Shown: positions 9,201 to 17,561 of the stretch, one piece after another | How positions within the stretch are numbered: the stretch's first letter is position 1 | Layout of the letters: the number at the start of each line of letters is the position of its first letter | NCBI RefSeq assembly: GCF_001612685.1 | Contig: NZ_BDAY01000017.1 | Location: 1-64,000, forward strand | DNA length: 64,000 bases | DNA from: Nocardia altamirensis NBRC 108246 | Lineage (GTDB): Bacteria; Actinomycetota; Actinomycetes; Mycobacteriales; Mycobacteriaceae | Direction of reading: 5' to 3' | The notes under the pieces: generated by a model | The model's database searches: none | What the model was told of the DNA's origin: nothing | Seen by the model: only the letters and a program-made list of their open reading frames with translations | Translations under genes and position numbers: made by a program

Positions 9201-9796
9201 GGTCCACCGTGCGCGACCTGTTGCTCGATCCGTCGATCCAGCGCTACTCGGATGTCCGCAGGCACACCTCGCAGGCCACCAGCCGGCTCGAAGTGCTTGC
9301 CAGCGAACGCGATCCGGCGGCGTCGGAGGCGTTCAGCGAGGACGAGTACCGTGCGGTGGCGCGCATCCTGCAGCGGTTCTACAACATCATCCTCACCGAC
9401 TGCGGCACCGGGCTCATGCACTCGGCCATGGCAGGCGTGCTCGAGCTGGCGCACTCGCTGGTGCTGATCTCCTCCCCCGCGATCGACGGGGCCCGCAGTG
9501 CGGCAGCGACTTTGGATTGGCTGTCGCTGCACGGACACGATCACCTGGTGCGCAACGCGGTGGTGGTGATCAACTCGCCGCGCGCCGGTTCACCGAACGT
9601 CGGCATCCTGCAACTGCGCGAGTACTTCCTGTCGCGCTGCCGTGCCGTGCACATCATCCCGTTCGATACGCACATGTCCGAGGGCGCCGAGATCGATCTG
9701 CATCGCCTGCACAAGCAGACCAAGCGGGCCTATGTCGAACTCGCCGCCACCATCGCGGACGATTTCGCCACCGATCACCGTCGCTACCATCCCTGA
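6257..9796 (+). CDS. ESX-associated EspI-like proline-rich MinD/ParA-family ATPase
   Basis: The roughly 1,179-residue product has a disordered Pro/Gly/Ala/Ser/Thr-rich N-terminal region of about 880 residues. A C-terminal deviant-Walker P-loop ATPase domain follows (about 920-1179) with KGGVGKTTTTMG at residue 937, VDANPDFGTLSQ and ILTDCGTGLMHS. This architecture is that of EspI (Rv3876) of mycobacterial ESX-1, a cytosolic protein tied to regulation of secretion. The N-terminal part contains ten 15-nt units encoding TSSAP-like pentapeptides, an 84-nt repeat and several GGQAP/GETGGYTPPFMGGQ blocks. I prefer the GTG at 6257 (SRSNDGLPMLPPWL) over the ATG at 6209, whose extension is basic and lacks an RBS. 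It is the first ESX gene after infA. Confidence 0.82.
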   Translation: MSRSNDGLPMLPPWLSESDVTPGGYEAPVQNLPADDPIEEGSSRRRGRFKNRGAEGERPDAAPNARQEKRKGRGWRRDKNDEQPTDERLGPPPDMTQGRAPDSMIRESEAPQDSWWRQPEPAPRQDDPQQAGPPPRSEGPAQNLPTRNPRPPAPGFQPLGRSAEAEASAVPTSSAPTSSAPTSSAPTSSAPTSSAPTSSAPTSSAPTSPAPTSPAPTSSAPAQTGPSVPNDRTVRLQPARPDLPPPPPLPDAPPHASTGVGPAPVERSAPELEREGPPPWLAGPDQATRRPPLPESPAPQSGPSPTAPGPQTRRDEPHTSDGPPPWLARSSTEEQPSAEQPGRRGPELPPPPGEFADRTDQSPPAETGPIDSGAVASRSGGVRPAAPGDGAPTPPDGTARRDRNAPAGDGGTERPTPTTPERGTAPQHPHSAPTGDRGAERPGTPTTPERGTAPQHPHGAPTGDRGTERPGMPTAPEHGTAPQGVRNGDRVTERPDVPAAPERGNAPQGLPNAPTGSERPGAPTPEATQHRGRPETGPGTTAPAQSGPMAPQRGQLPPDGTRPPSGTGPLGTGAPQPDRTPGPASAPQAPAAEYQGPNGTAGPQLPGPSGTAERPDAGRQAPGWVASSGAGTGSGRPNTSGRHRMAAEFEGAVPDSQPRNDLAQPTANPSTPTEQWRNPADASQASGAQWRGPAGPTNESVGSPLPFAGGQAPTGETGGYTPPFMGGQTPGSEQPGPQIPGEQQRNAQAPTGRPGPGETTGYTPPFIGGQAPGSEGPQAANRPYPPGPAPAGETGGYPAPFMGGQAPSGDEPGPPGNQQVGQAPGTQQSGGYAGPAAGQGPQAGHWGRPTPQPQHPGQPLQQPGVQYQQGPSPSLDNVPVRRAQKSPGSGWRKAVHHVSDGAINPGLSAEERRLQELVARIRQPVRGDYRIATLSLKGGVGKTTTTMGIGSIFASIRGDRVIAVDANPDFGTLSQRVPLQTRSTVRDLLLDPSIQRYSDVRRHTSQATSRLEVLASERDPAASEAFSEDEYRAVARILQRFYNIILTDCGTGLMHSAMAGVLELAHSLVLISSPAIDGARSAAATLDWLSLHGHDHLVRNAVVVINSPRAGSPNVGILQLREYFLSRCRAVHIIPFDTHMSEGAEIDLHRLHKQTKRAYVELAATIADDFATDHRRYHP
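6773..6922 (+). repeat. ten tandem 15-nt units encoding (T/S)SAPT pentapeptides
   Basis: Units of TCGTCCGCACCAACG and close variants run head to tail without interruption inside the EspI-like gene. All are multiples of three, so copy-number change keeps the frame. This is a likely length-polymorphic site. Confidence 0.9.
7502..7630 (+). repeat. 84-nt-period repeat in the EspI-like gene
   Basis: A 45-bp segment at 7502-7546 recurs identically at 7586-7630, and diverged copies follow to about 7800. They encode repeats of the type APTGDRG-ERPG-PERGTAPQ. The near-identity of the first two copies suggests recent duplication. Confidence 0.85.
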
Positions 9797-9798
9797 AA

Positions 9799-9834
9799 CA
9801 CCCCCGTGTCACACCGTCACGTGACACGGGGGTG
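9799..9834 (+). terminator. hairpin between the espI-like gene and the convergent DUF4254 gene
   Basis: Arms CACCCCCGTGTCAC (9799-9812) and GTGACACGGGGGTG (9821-9834) pair perfectly over 14 bp with an 8-base loop, 3 bp past the espI-like stop codon. There is no T-tract, which is common for actinobacterial terminators. It could serve both converging genes. Confidence 0.75.
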
Positions 9835-9930
9835 CTCAGGCGCCAGCGTGCAGGCGCTGGGTGTACGAACGCGCGAATGCGCGAAGTCGAAATCTGTTCG
9901 GGTGCTTGCCGACCCGCCGGAGAACCAGGA

Positions 9931-10458
9931 CTACCACTCCGGCAGTCGGCGCCTGCCTGCGAGTATGTCGCGAACGAGATCGTCGTAGGCATCGGCGAGC
10001 TCGGCAAGGTGATGCCAAGCGCCGTGCAACCTTTCGTCGTGCGCGTCCAGGGTCATCAGCGCGTGGTGAGCACGCACCGAGGATTCCGCGAGCCGGTCGA
10101 GGACGGCGCCGACGGTCTCGGTGTGCAACGTCGCACCGAGCCGATGCTGCGGCACCGTGCGCGCCACCCAGTCATCGATCGCCATCACCAATTCGATTCT
10201 GCGACGCTCGATTTCGAGGACCACCGTCGGGTCGGTGTCCACCGATCCGCCGCGTCCGACCAGCCGACGCTCGTGCAGCACCGCGAGATCCCGCGCGAAC
10301 CAGAGCAGCGGACCACCGACGACGCGGTGCCCGCGACACGCCCGAACAAGTAGATCCGAAGTCGGCAGCAGCCCAGCGGGCTGGGACTGCACCACCGATT
10401 CAGCGCACCGCAGTGCACCGGGAAGAGCCATTACGACCGTTGTATCCGAACCTGCCAC
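9931..10458 (-). CDS. DUF4254-like protein
   Basis: The 175-residue product contains LHTETVGAVLDRLAESSVRAHHAL, WHHLAELADAYDDL and a C-terminal AGRRRLPEW. This pattern resembles DUF4254 proteins of Nocardia and relatives, which are helical and of unknown function. The start is GTG at 10456-10458, with GAGG at good spacing. It is divergent from the GntR regulator, so a shared promoter region and regulation by that GntR protein are plausible. No catalytic motif or membrane segment is visible. Confidence 0.6.
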   Translation of the reverse strand: MAGSDTTVVMALPGALRCAESVVQSQPAGLLPTSDLLVRACRGHRVVGGPLLWFARDLAVLHERRLVGRGGSVDTDPTVVLEIERRRIELVMAIDDWVARTVPQHRLGATLHTETVGAVLDRLAESSVRAHHALMTLDAHDERLHGAWHHLAELADAYDDLVRDILAGRRRLPEW

Positions 10459-10601
10459 GTTGCCTCGCCGTCATCGCCGCACAACACCGGATCAGGACGT
10501 TCATTACAATAAACCTCTGAAGGCACCTGTCAAGCGTTACCGGGCCGTAGGGAGTCACGAAGAGTACACTTCGTTACCTGCACGACCAACCGAGGAGCAA
10601 G
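10459..10601. promoter_or_regulatory. divergent promoter region DUF4254 / gntR
   Basis: This 143-bp gap between divergent starts includes an AT-richer stretch (10497-10520) and probably holds both promoters and any GntR operator. I could not pick out a convincing operator palindrome by eye. Confidence 0.4.
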
Positions 10602-11402
10602 ATGGCGGACGGTCCGACGTATCACCGGATCGCAGACCTCCTCCGCGAGGAGATCCGCGCAGGCAAGTGGAAGCCGGGTGATCGGTTGCCCAGCCATACC
10701 GAGCTCGCCGAGCACATGCAGGTCTCACTTACGACCGCTCGCAATGCGATTCAAGTCCTGGTCGCCGAAAACCTGGTCTACACAGCGACTTCCCGCGGCA
10801 CCATCGTGCGCAATCAAGAGGTGCTGGAATCCGTTGTCACCGATCACATCCGGCCCGATCGCCCGAAGACCGCGCACGACATCTTCGAGGAGATCGCGCG
10901 TGCGGCGAATCGGGTGCCCTCCAAGGAGTTCAGCGCCAAGATGGAGCCCGCAGGCCCCGAGGTGGCGCTGTGGCTCGGCGTGCCGGAAGACTCCTGGATT
11001 CTGGCGAGGACCGTCGTCCAGTACCTCGACAACGAGCCGTGGTCATGGGAGGTGAGCTTCTATCCGCGAGATCTGGCCGAGGCCACCGGAATCGACTCAC
11101 CACACGATATTCCGGAGGGCACCACCCGCAGGCTCGCCGACCGCGGCCAGGCCGAGACCGCGCACCGCGACACCCTCGTCGCCAGGCCCGCCTCCGCGGA
11201 GGAGGCGATGGTGCTCGGCGTGGCGACCGGCACCGTCCTGCTCGATCATCTGCGGATCGGCGCCAATCACGAGCGCGTCACCAGGGCGACCAGGCACCGC
11301 TCGATCGCGGCGAGCAACCGGCTCGCCTACCAGCTCGGCGATGCCGAAGGCATGGCCATTATCGAACGCACGCTTGGCGTGTCGTCCGAGTCGGATGGAT
11401 AG
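10602..11402 (+). CDS. GntR-family transcriptional regulator with UTRA domain
   Basis: The 266-residue product has an N-terminal winged HTH of the GntR/HutC type (residues about 5-68: YHRIADLLREEIRAGKWKPG, LPSHTELAEHMQVSLTTARNAI). A UTRA-type effector-binding domain runs from about residue 95 to 250. GAGGAG precedes the ATG. It probably represses its own unit and perhaps the divergent DUF4254 gene; the ligand is unknown. The GNAT gene starts 5 bp after its stop, so the two form an operon. Confidence 0.9.
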   Translation: MADGPTYHRIADLLREEIRAGKWKPGDRLPSHTELAEHMQVSLTTARNAIQVLVAENLVYTATSRGTIVRNQEVLESVVTDHIRPDRPKTAHDIFEEIARAANRVPSKEFSAKMEPAGPEVALWLGVPEDSWILARTVVQYLDNEPWSWEVSFYPRDLAEATGIDSPHDIPEGTTRRLADRGQAETAHRDTLVARPASAEEAMVLGVATGTVLLDHLRIGANHERVTRATRHRSIAASNRLAYQLGDAEGMAIIERTLGVSSESDG

Positions 11403-11407
11403 CCGCC

Positions 11408-11974
11408 ATGACCACCGTGCTACGCAGGGCGACCATCGGTGATCTCGGCCTGATCTGCCGACTCCGCGTGCAACGCACCGCGTGGCTCACCGCGCGCGGC
11501 TCGGACCAGTGGACGGTCGCAGGCCGCGGCCTGCCCATCGAGATCTTCGCCAGGTCCGTCGGCCGCGCGCTGGACGCGGGCGAGACCTGGATCGCGGAGG
11601 TGTCCGGCGAACCCGCAGGCACCATCACCGTCAACCATCGCGCCGATCCCGGCCTGTGGTCGTTGTGGGAGCTGACCGACGCCGTCGTCGTGCACTACAT
11701 GATCGTGGACCTACGCTTCGCCGGCGAGCGGGTCGGCCACCGACTACTCGCGCACGCGGGAAGGATTGCCCGCCAACAGGAACGCGAGTGGGTACGACTA
11801 GACGCCTGGACCACGAACACCGAGTTGCACGAGTACTACCGCAGGGCCGGTTTTCATCTCGCCCGGATCGCAGGGCCGGTGGCAACCGGCCCTTCTCGTG
11901 CCCTCTTCGAACGCCGCACCGACAGCTGGAATTTCGAGGACGCGCAGTACGAGGCGTCCTGGGCGCACGGATAA
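11408..11974 (+). CDS. GNAT-family N-acetyltransferase
   Basis: The 188-residue product begins MTTVLRRATIGDLGLICRLR, a typical GNAT start. It continues with WIAEVSGEPAGTITVNH, VVHYMIVDLRFAGERVGHRLL and VRLDAWTTNTELHEYYRRAGF, matching motifs of the acetyl-CoA-binding fold. The pyrophosphate-binding loop is atypical (AGERVG in place of RGxGxG/A). It is probably co-translated with the upstream gntR gene (5-bp gap). The substrate is unknown. Confidence 0.82.
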   Translation: MTTVLRRATIGDLGLICRLRVQRTAWLTARGSDQWTVAGRGLPIEIFARSVGRALDAGETWIAEVSGEPAGTITVNHRADPGLWSLWELTDAVVVHYMIVDLRFAGERVGHRLLAHAGRIARQQEREWVRLDAWTTNTELHEYYRRAGFHLARIAGPVATGPSRALFERRTDSWNFEDAQYEASWAHG

Positions 11975-11994
11975 CTCGGCTGCCGCGCAAGTCA

Positions 11995-12024
11995 TTCGCC
12001 GCTGTGCACGCACACAGCGGCGAA
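11995..12024. terminator. bidirectional hairpin between the GNAT gene and eccC
   Basis: TTCGCCGCTGTG and CACAGCGGCGAA form a perfect 12-bp stem with a 6-base loop, centred in the 57-bp gap between these convergent genes. It is a good candidate for a shared terminator. Confidence 0.75.
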
Positions 12025-12031
12025 CTCGTAG

Positions 12032-15000
12032 CTACAGCGGCGGCAGGTAGGAGATCTGGACCATCTCCTGGCCGCGCTGGCGCGAGACCAGCACACCACG
12101 CCCCGGTGGCAGTTTCGACGGACGAACATCGCCGATGATCTTGCCCTCGTCGCGCGGCCCACTGCCGACGATCGTGTCCACCGACATGTTCTTCATGCCA
12201 CCGAGCACGTGGTCGTACAGTGCGCGCGACACACCGCCGGTGCGCCGGGTGACCACCAGATGCAACCCGATATCCCGTGCCTGCGGCAGGTATTCGAGCA
12301 ACGCGTGCAGCGGGTTGCTTCCGGTCGCGACCATGTCGTAGTCGTCGACGAGCACGAAGATCTCCGGCCCGGTCCACCAGCTGCGCTCACGCAGCTCCTG
12401 CGGGGTGATGTCGGAGCCGGGAATGCGCTTGGACATGAACCTGGCCAGTCCGTCCATCATCTGACCTGAGGTCTGCGACGAGGTGGAGTACCCGGCCAGC
12501 CGATCGGGATCGACAACGCCGAGCATGGTGCGCCGGTAGTCGATCAGGATGATCTTGGCTTCCTCCGGCGTCGAGTTCTCGGCGATGCCCATGGCGATAT
12601 TGCGCAGGAACGTCGTCTTGCCGCACTCGACGTCGGCGAAGAACATGAAATGCGGCTCGGCCTCGAAATCGATGACGAACGGCTCCAATTCGTCCTCGCC
12701 GATGCCGACCACGACCTTGGTCGCGCTGGTCTGCACGCCCCAGGCGCGCGCCACCTCCAGCGCGTCGGACCGCTGGATCTGCGGGGGCAGCATGCGCACC
12801 TCGGGTGCCCGCCTGCCCTGATACAGCTCGACGAGCTGAGCCTTGGCCGCCGCGACACCGTCGATCACCGTCTGCGGATCGGAGTCGGAATCCAGTCGCG
12901 GCAGGGCGATGAGCATATGCAGCTCGTCCGGGGTCAAACCGCGGCCTGGCCGCCCGACCGGCACGAGAGCGGCGGTGCGCCTGCCCATTTCGGAGTCCGT
13001 CGGGTCGCCGAGGCGAAGCTCGAGCCTGGTGCCGATCTGGTCCTTCACCGCAGGACGGATCTCCATCCACCGGGACGCGGCGATCATCAGGTGGATGCCG
13101 TACGAAAGACCCTGTGCGGCAATCGCGTTGATCTGAGGTTCGAGCGTGTCGAATTCCTCGCGGATGGTGCCGTAGCCGTCGATCACCAGGAACACGTCGC
13201 CGAATTGATCGGCGGCCAGCGGATCGTCGGCCGCGGGCTGGGTCCCGTTGATGAGCCTGGCCTCCAGCTGGGCGTACTTGCGCCTGCGGAAATCGACCAT
13301 GGATTCGATGCCGAGTTCGGCGAACCGCTCCTCGCGCTGGCGCAGCAGCGTCGTGAGCTCGGCGACGGTGCGGCGGACTCGGTCGCCGTCCAGCCTGCCC
13401 GCGACGGAGCCGACATGCGGGATGCCGTTCATGCTCGCCAGGCTGCCGCCACCGAAGTCGAGGCAGTAGAACTGCACCTGCTCGGGCGTATGGGTTGCTG
13501 CGGCGGCCATGATGATGCTGCGCAGCGTCATCGACTTGCCGGACTGCGGACCACCGGCCACCGCGATATTGCCTTGCGCACCGGCCAATTGGATGGTCAG
13601 CACGTCGCGACGCTGCTCGTACGGCTTGTCGATGACGCCGATCGGCATCCACAGCTGACCGTGCCGGTTGACCGGTGACCGCCAATCCGGGTCGGGCAGC
13701 AGCATGTCCACCGTCGGCGACTCGTCCAGCGGCGGCAGCCACACCTCGTGCGCCGGGCGGCCGTGTCCGGTAAGGCGTTTCACGACGACCTCGAGCAAGG
13801 TCTCGGGAACGCCCTCGTCCGCGGACGGTGGCGGCGGCAGATCGGGCAGGCCGATCCGGGTCGGCTCGGGAAGCACCGGCCGCTCAGGCATTTCGACCTG
13901 CGCGGCGGTGAACACGGTCGGCGCCTGACCGCCGACGAATCGTCCGTCCACCTGTCGCCCGCCGCTCGGCGAGACGTAGGGACCGGAGACGTAGGTCGCG
14001 TTGAAGCGCAACGGATCGTCGGCGTCGCTCTTGAGATAGCCGGATCCGGGGATGGCAGGCAGGTGATAGGCGTCGGTGATGCCGAGCACGGCCCGGGATT
14101 CGTTGGCGGAGAAGGTGCGCAGGCCGATCCGGTAGGACAGGTGCGAGTCCAGGCCGCGCAGCTTGTTCTCCTCCAGGCGCTGCGAGGCGAGCAGCAGATG
14201 CACGTGCAGCGACCGGCCGAGCCTGCCGATCATCACGAACAGGTCCGCGAAATCCGGCTTCTGCGAGAGCAGTTCGGAGAACTCGTCGACGATCACGAAC
14301 AGCGCGGGCAGCGGGTCGAGCGCGGCGCCCGCCGCGCGGGCCTTCTCGTAATCGGTGACGTTGGCGAAGTTGCCTGCCGAACGCAGCAGCTCCTGGCGGC
14401 GGTTCATCTCACCGGCCAGGGCGTCGCGCATGCGGTCGACCATCGAGAGCTCTTCCTCGAGGTTGGTGATGACCGCGGCGACGTGCGGCAGCGGGTCGAG
14501 ACCGAGGAAGGTGGCGCCACCCTTGAAGTCGACGAGCACCAGGTTCAACGCATCCGGCGAGTGCGTGGTCACCATCGAGAGCACCAGCGTGCGCAGGAAC
14601 TCCGACTTACCCGAACCCGTTGCGCCGATGCACAATCCGTGCGGGCCCATGCCGAACTCGGCGGATTCCTTGATGTCGATCTCGACCGGCGTTCCGTCCG
14701 GCGTCACCCCGATCGGCACCCGTAGCCGCTCGCGCGCGGTCCGCGGGCGCCAGACCTTGGTCGGGTCGATCTGCGCGGCGTCCGGGATCTTCAACAACGC
14801 CATCAAACCGGGATCGGAGCGGGTGTCGTCGCCGAGGCTGACGATCTGCGCGGCGGTGGCGATGCGGAAGCGGGCAAGCGCCCTGGCGAACGAGGCGGCC
14901 TCGGCGATGCTGATCTCGTCGGTGGTGGCGAATCGTTCGACACCGGTGGCACTTCGCGCACTGACATCGCCGTCGGCAACCACCAATTGCAGACCGCGGC

Positions 15001-16072
15001 GGGCGGCCAAGCCGTTCTCCGGCGAGGTGAGGTCGAGCACCGTCACCGAGTCGAGGCCGGACTCACTGATGAGCCGCTCGGTGCCGTTGACGTACCCGTC
15101 GTCGATGACGACGACCAGGTGCAGCCTGCCCTGGGTCGGCTGCGGATTGCGCATGAAGCGGCCGCGTTCGAGCAGTTCCGAGGACAGTGCGGTCTCCAGC
15201 TCGCCGAGCGAGCCGTACATCATTCTGGCCGAACCCATTCCGTCGCGGACGTTCGGATGCTGCAGGTGCGGAAGCCATTTCGCCCAGCTCCAGGCCTCCC
15301 CGTCGGGTTCGGCACAGACGATGGCGACCGCGACGTGGTCGGGACCGTGGAACGCGGTGAGCTCCATCAGCATCGAGCGCACCAGCGTGCGGGACTCGAC
15401 CGGGTCGCCGCCGATGTTGATGGCGGGAAAGGCGCGGAGCGAGACCGCCGTCGGCAACAGATGCACGACCGAGTGGGTCCGCACGAAGCGGCGCAGCGCG
15501 ACCGTTGACACCGGCTCCAGATCTTCCAGCGGGCCGGTCTCCGGCCTGGCCAGCTTGGTGGCGAGGCGATGGCTGCCGACACCGACGCGCACGTGGCCGA
15601 AGTCGGGATCGTTGGGGCGGCGCTCCCACATCCGCCGCGTCCCGACCACCGACGGCAGGTCGACCGGTTCCGGATGGCTCCAGGCCAGCGCCTCCAGCTG
15701 CTTGATGCCGGTGCGGCGCACCTCTTTTCGCATCTGATCGAGGTAGCGGAAGTAGTCCTTGCGTTCCTCGTTGAGTTCGGCGGCGCCCTTGGGGCCTGCG
15801 CCGCGCATGCCCATCATCATGCCGCCCATCGACATGATCATCATCATCGGGAACATCATGGCCATCGGGTTGGCGAGCAGGCTGCGGCCCATCATCACCA
15901 TGAACCCGACCATGCCGACGATGGCCACCACCATGACCACCGGCATGAGCTTCATCAGCAGCGGCGCAGGCAGATTGCGCTGGATCTCCGGCGGTGCGTT
16001 CAGCGCGACCTCGCCGCCCGGTGCGCGCGGCGGGGCGATCCTGGGGCGGCGCACGAAGCCTTCGGTAACCAT
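12032..16072 (-). CDS. eccC: ESX type VII secretion ATPase EccC (fused EccCa-EccCb)
   Basis: The 1,346-residue product is an EccC, the FtsK/SpoIIIE-type motor of the ESX machine that recognises substrates and drives export at the inner membrane. The N-terminus MVTEGFVRRPRIAPPRAPGG is characteristic, and two transmembrane segments lie near residues 45-90. Three ATPase domains follow: Walker A GATGSGKS at 483-490, GGPQSGKS near 840 and DVECGKTT near 1143. Walker B-like segments are IVDEFSELL, VIDGYGTI and LVDDYDMV. The third P-loop lacks the first glycine. The ATG at 16070-16072 with AGAGGA is preferred over one 51 nt upstream that overlaps mycP. It is the last gene of eccD-mycP-eccC. Being a single chain, it differs from split ESX-1 EccCa1/Cb1. 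Confidence 0.97.
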   Translation of the reverse strand: MVTEGFVRRPRIAPPRAPGGEVALNAPPEIQRNLPAPLLMKLMPVVMVVAIVGMVGFMVMMGRSLLANPMAMMFPMMMIMSMGGMMMGMRGAGPKGAAELNEERKDYFRYLDQMRKEVRRTGIKQLEALAWSHPEPVDLPSVVGTRRMWERRPNDPDFGHVRVGVGSHRLATKLARPETGPLEDLEPVSTVALRRFVRTHSVVHLLPTAVSLRAFPAINIGGDPVESRTLVRSMLMELTAFHGPDHVAVAIVCAEPDGEAWSWAKWLPHLQHPNVRDGMGSARMMYGSLGELETALSSELLERGRFMRNPQPTQGRLHLVVVIDDGYVNGTERLISESGLDSVTVLDLTSPENGLAARRGLQLVVADGDVSARSATGVERFATTDEISIAEAASFARALARFRIATAAQIVSLGDDTRSDPGLMALLKIPDAAQIDPTKVWRPRTARERLRVPIGVTPDGTPVEIDIKESAEFGMGPHGLCIGATGSGKSEFLRTLVLSMVTTHSPDALNLVLVDFKGGATFLGLDPLPHVAAVITNLEEELSMVDRMRDALAGEMNRRQELLRSAGNFANVTDYEKARAAGAALDPLPALFVIVDEFSELLSQKPDFADLFVMIGRLGRSLHVHLLLASQRLEENKLRGLDSHLSYRIGLRTFSANESRAVLGITDAYHLPAIPGSGYLKSDADDPLRFNATYVSGPYVSPSGGRQVDGRFVGGQAPTVFTAAQVEMPERPVLPEPTRIGLPDLPPPPSADEGVPETLLEVVVKRLTGHGRPAHEVWLPPLDESPTVDMLLPDPDWRSPVNRHGQLWMPIGVIDKPYEQRRDVLTIQLAGAQGNIAVAGGPQSGKSMTLRSIIMAAAATHTPEQVQFYCLDFGGGSLASMNGIPHVGSVAGRLDGDRVRRTVAELTTLLRQREERFAELGIESMVDFRRRKYAQLEARLINGTQPAADDPLAADQFGDVFLVIDGYGTIREEFDTLEPQINAIAAQGLSYGIHLMIAASRWMEIRPAVKDQIGTRLELRLGDPTDSEMGRRTAALVPVGRPGRGLTPDELHMLIALPRLDSDSDPQTVIDGVAAAKAQLVELYQGRRAPEVRMLPPQIQRSDALEVARAWGVQTSATKVVVGIGEDELEPFVIDFEAEPHFMFFADVECGKTTFLRNIAMGIAENSTPEEAKIILIDYRRTMLGVVDPDRLAGYSTSSQTSGQMMDGLARFMSKRIPGSDITPQELRERSWWTGPEIFVLVDDYDMVATGSNPLHALLEYLPQARDIGLHLVVTRRTGGVSRALYDHVLGGMKNMSVDTIVGSGPRDEGKIIGDVRPSKLPPGRGVLVSRQRGQEMVQISYLPPL

Positions 16073-16079
16073 GGGTCCT

Positions 16080-17561
16080 CTATCGATCTGTTGCGTCGGA
16101 ATCGAGGTCGTCGATCGGCTCACCGCCGCGGCGACGCCGGAACGGCACCGCGATGGCGGCGCCGATGGCCAGCGAGGCGAGGCAGCTGATGGAGCCGATG
16201 ACGGCGACCTTGCGCGGCAGCGGGTCCGGTCCCGGTGGCAGCACCGGGGCCGCGATGTGGTGCGGGGTGTCGGCTCCCGCGCTCGGCGGCGCGGCGGGCA
16301 GTTGCGCGGTGAGCGCGGCGACCGGGTCGATCAGTCCAGCGCCGATCTGGTCGTCGTGGCCGGGGCCTGGGGCAAGGGCGGTCCTGGTGATCCGGTCCAT
16401 CACCTGTGCGGCAGTCAATTCGGGAAAGCGCGAGCGAATGAGCGCGGCAAGCCCCGCGACGTAGGGCGCGGCGAAACTGGTGCCTTCGATGGGCCGGACG
16501 CCGTCCTGGGTGTTGACACCGTCGATCAGTCCGACCCCGCCAGGCTTGGTGTCGAGCGAGACGATCTGCCGTCCGATGGCCGCGACGCCGACCCACGGTC
16601 CGTGCAGCGACAACTGCGACGGCGACCCGTCCGGGTCGACGGACGCGACAGCGAGCACGTACGGCGTGAACCAGGCCGGGCTGGCCACCGTCCGCACCGA
16701 GGCCCAGCCGGTGCCCTCGTTCTGCTCCTTGCACGCACCGTCCTGCTGCAGGTTGCCCGCGGCAGCCACCACAACGACGTTGTGGTCGTAGGCGTATTTC
16801 ACCGCCGCGCCGAGTGCGCTGTCCGCGGTGTCGGTACCCGCTGTGCTGCAAGCGACTTCGGAGATGTTGATGACCGTCGCGCCCATGTCGACCGCGCGCA
16901 CCACCGCGCCAGCGAGGGTGAGCACGTTGCCGTAGCCCGCGCTGGTGATGGCGCCGGGCGGCGGCTGTCCCGAGTACGACTTGCTCTTCGCCTCGTACGC
17001 CAGGCTCAGCTGGCGGATGGTGAGGATCTCCGCCTCGGGCGCGATACCGGAGAACGCGTCGTCGGGGCTCGGCCGCGCCGCGATGATGCCGGCGACGATG
17101 GTGCCGTGGCCGTCGCAGTCGAACGTGCCATCGGTGTCGCCGACATAGTCACCGCCGGTCTGCAACGCGGGCAGTCGAGGGTGCCGGTTCACACCGGTGT
17201 CGATGACCGCGACTTTTTGCCCGGCGCCACGGCTGAACTGCCATGCTCCACGCAGGTCGAGCACCTTCTGCGGGAGCGGCTCCTCGGCCGGATTGCCGTG
17301 CGTGAGAATCGGTTCGGCGCACTGCAGCTTCTGCTCGGTCGGCTCCAGCGGCGCGGGACGGCCGCTGATCGCCTGTGCGGCGCCGAGCGCACCAGGATCG
17401 ATCGCGGGCGGTCCGACTGCGGCGTTCGCCGTTGCGGGCGAGCCGAACAGCGAGGCGGCGAGAATCCCGGCGACGCAGGCGATTCGAGTGCCGCGCCACC
17501 GCCACGCTCGGGCCCGCGGCGGCGCGGCCACCACCGGTCCGAGTCGCGACCGACCGATCAT
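16080..17561 (-). CDS. mycP: mycosin, ESX-associated subtilisin-like serine protease
   Basis: The 493-residue product has an N-terminal signal or anchor (about 26-48, ending SPATANAAVG) and a subtilisin domain with catalytic Asp121 (AVIDTGVN), His152 (DCDGHGTIVAG) and Ser362 (GTSFAAPYVAG). The oxyanion Asn270 is present (AAAGN). A C-terminal transmembrane helix near 455-475 is followed by basic RRRR. Mycosins stabilise the ESX membrane complex and cleave some substrates in the periplasm. The start codon overlaps the eccD stop by 4 nt (ATGA), so translation is coupled. The open frame continues further upstream, but only as an out-of-frame shadow of eccD. Confidence 0.97.
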   Translation of the reverse strand: MIGRSRLGPVVAAPPRARAWRWRGTRIACVAGILAASLFGSPATANAAVGPPAIDPGALGAAQAISGRPAPLEPTEQKLQCAEPILTHGNPAEEPLPQKVLDLRGAWQFSRGAGQKVAVIDTGVNRHPRLPALQTGGDYVGDTDGTFDCDGHGTIVAGIIAARPSPDDAFSGIAPEAEILTIRQLSLAYEAKSKSYSGQPPPGAITSAGYGNVLTLAGAVVRAVDMGATVINISEVACSTAGTDTADSALGAAVKYAYDHNVVVVAAAGNLQQDGACKEQNEGTGWASVRTVASPAWFTPYVLAVASVDPDGSPSQLSLHGPWVGVAAIGRQIVSLDTKPGGVGLIDGVNTQDGVRPIEGTSFAAPYVAGLAALIRSRFPELTAAQVMDRITRTALAPGPGHDDQIGAGLIDPVAALTAQLPAAPPSAGADTPHHIAAPVLPPGPDPLPRKVAVIGSISCLASLAIGAAIAVPFRRRRGGEPIDDLDSDATDR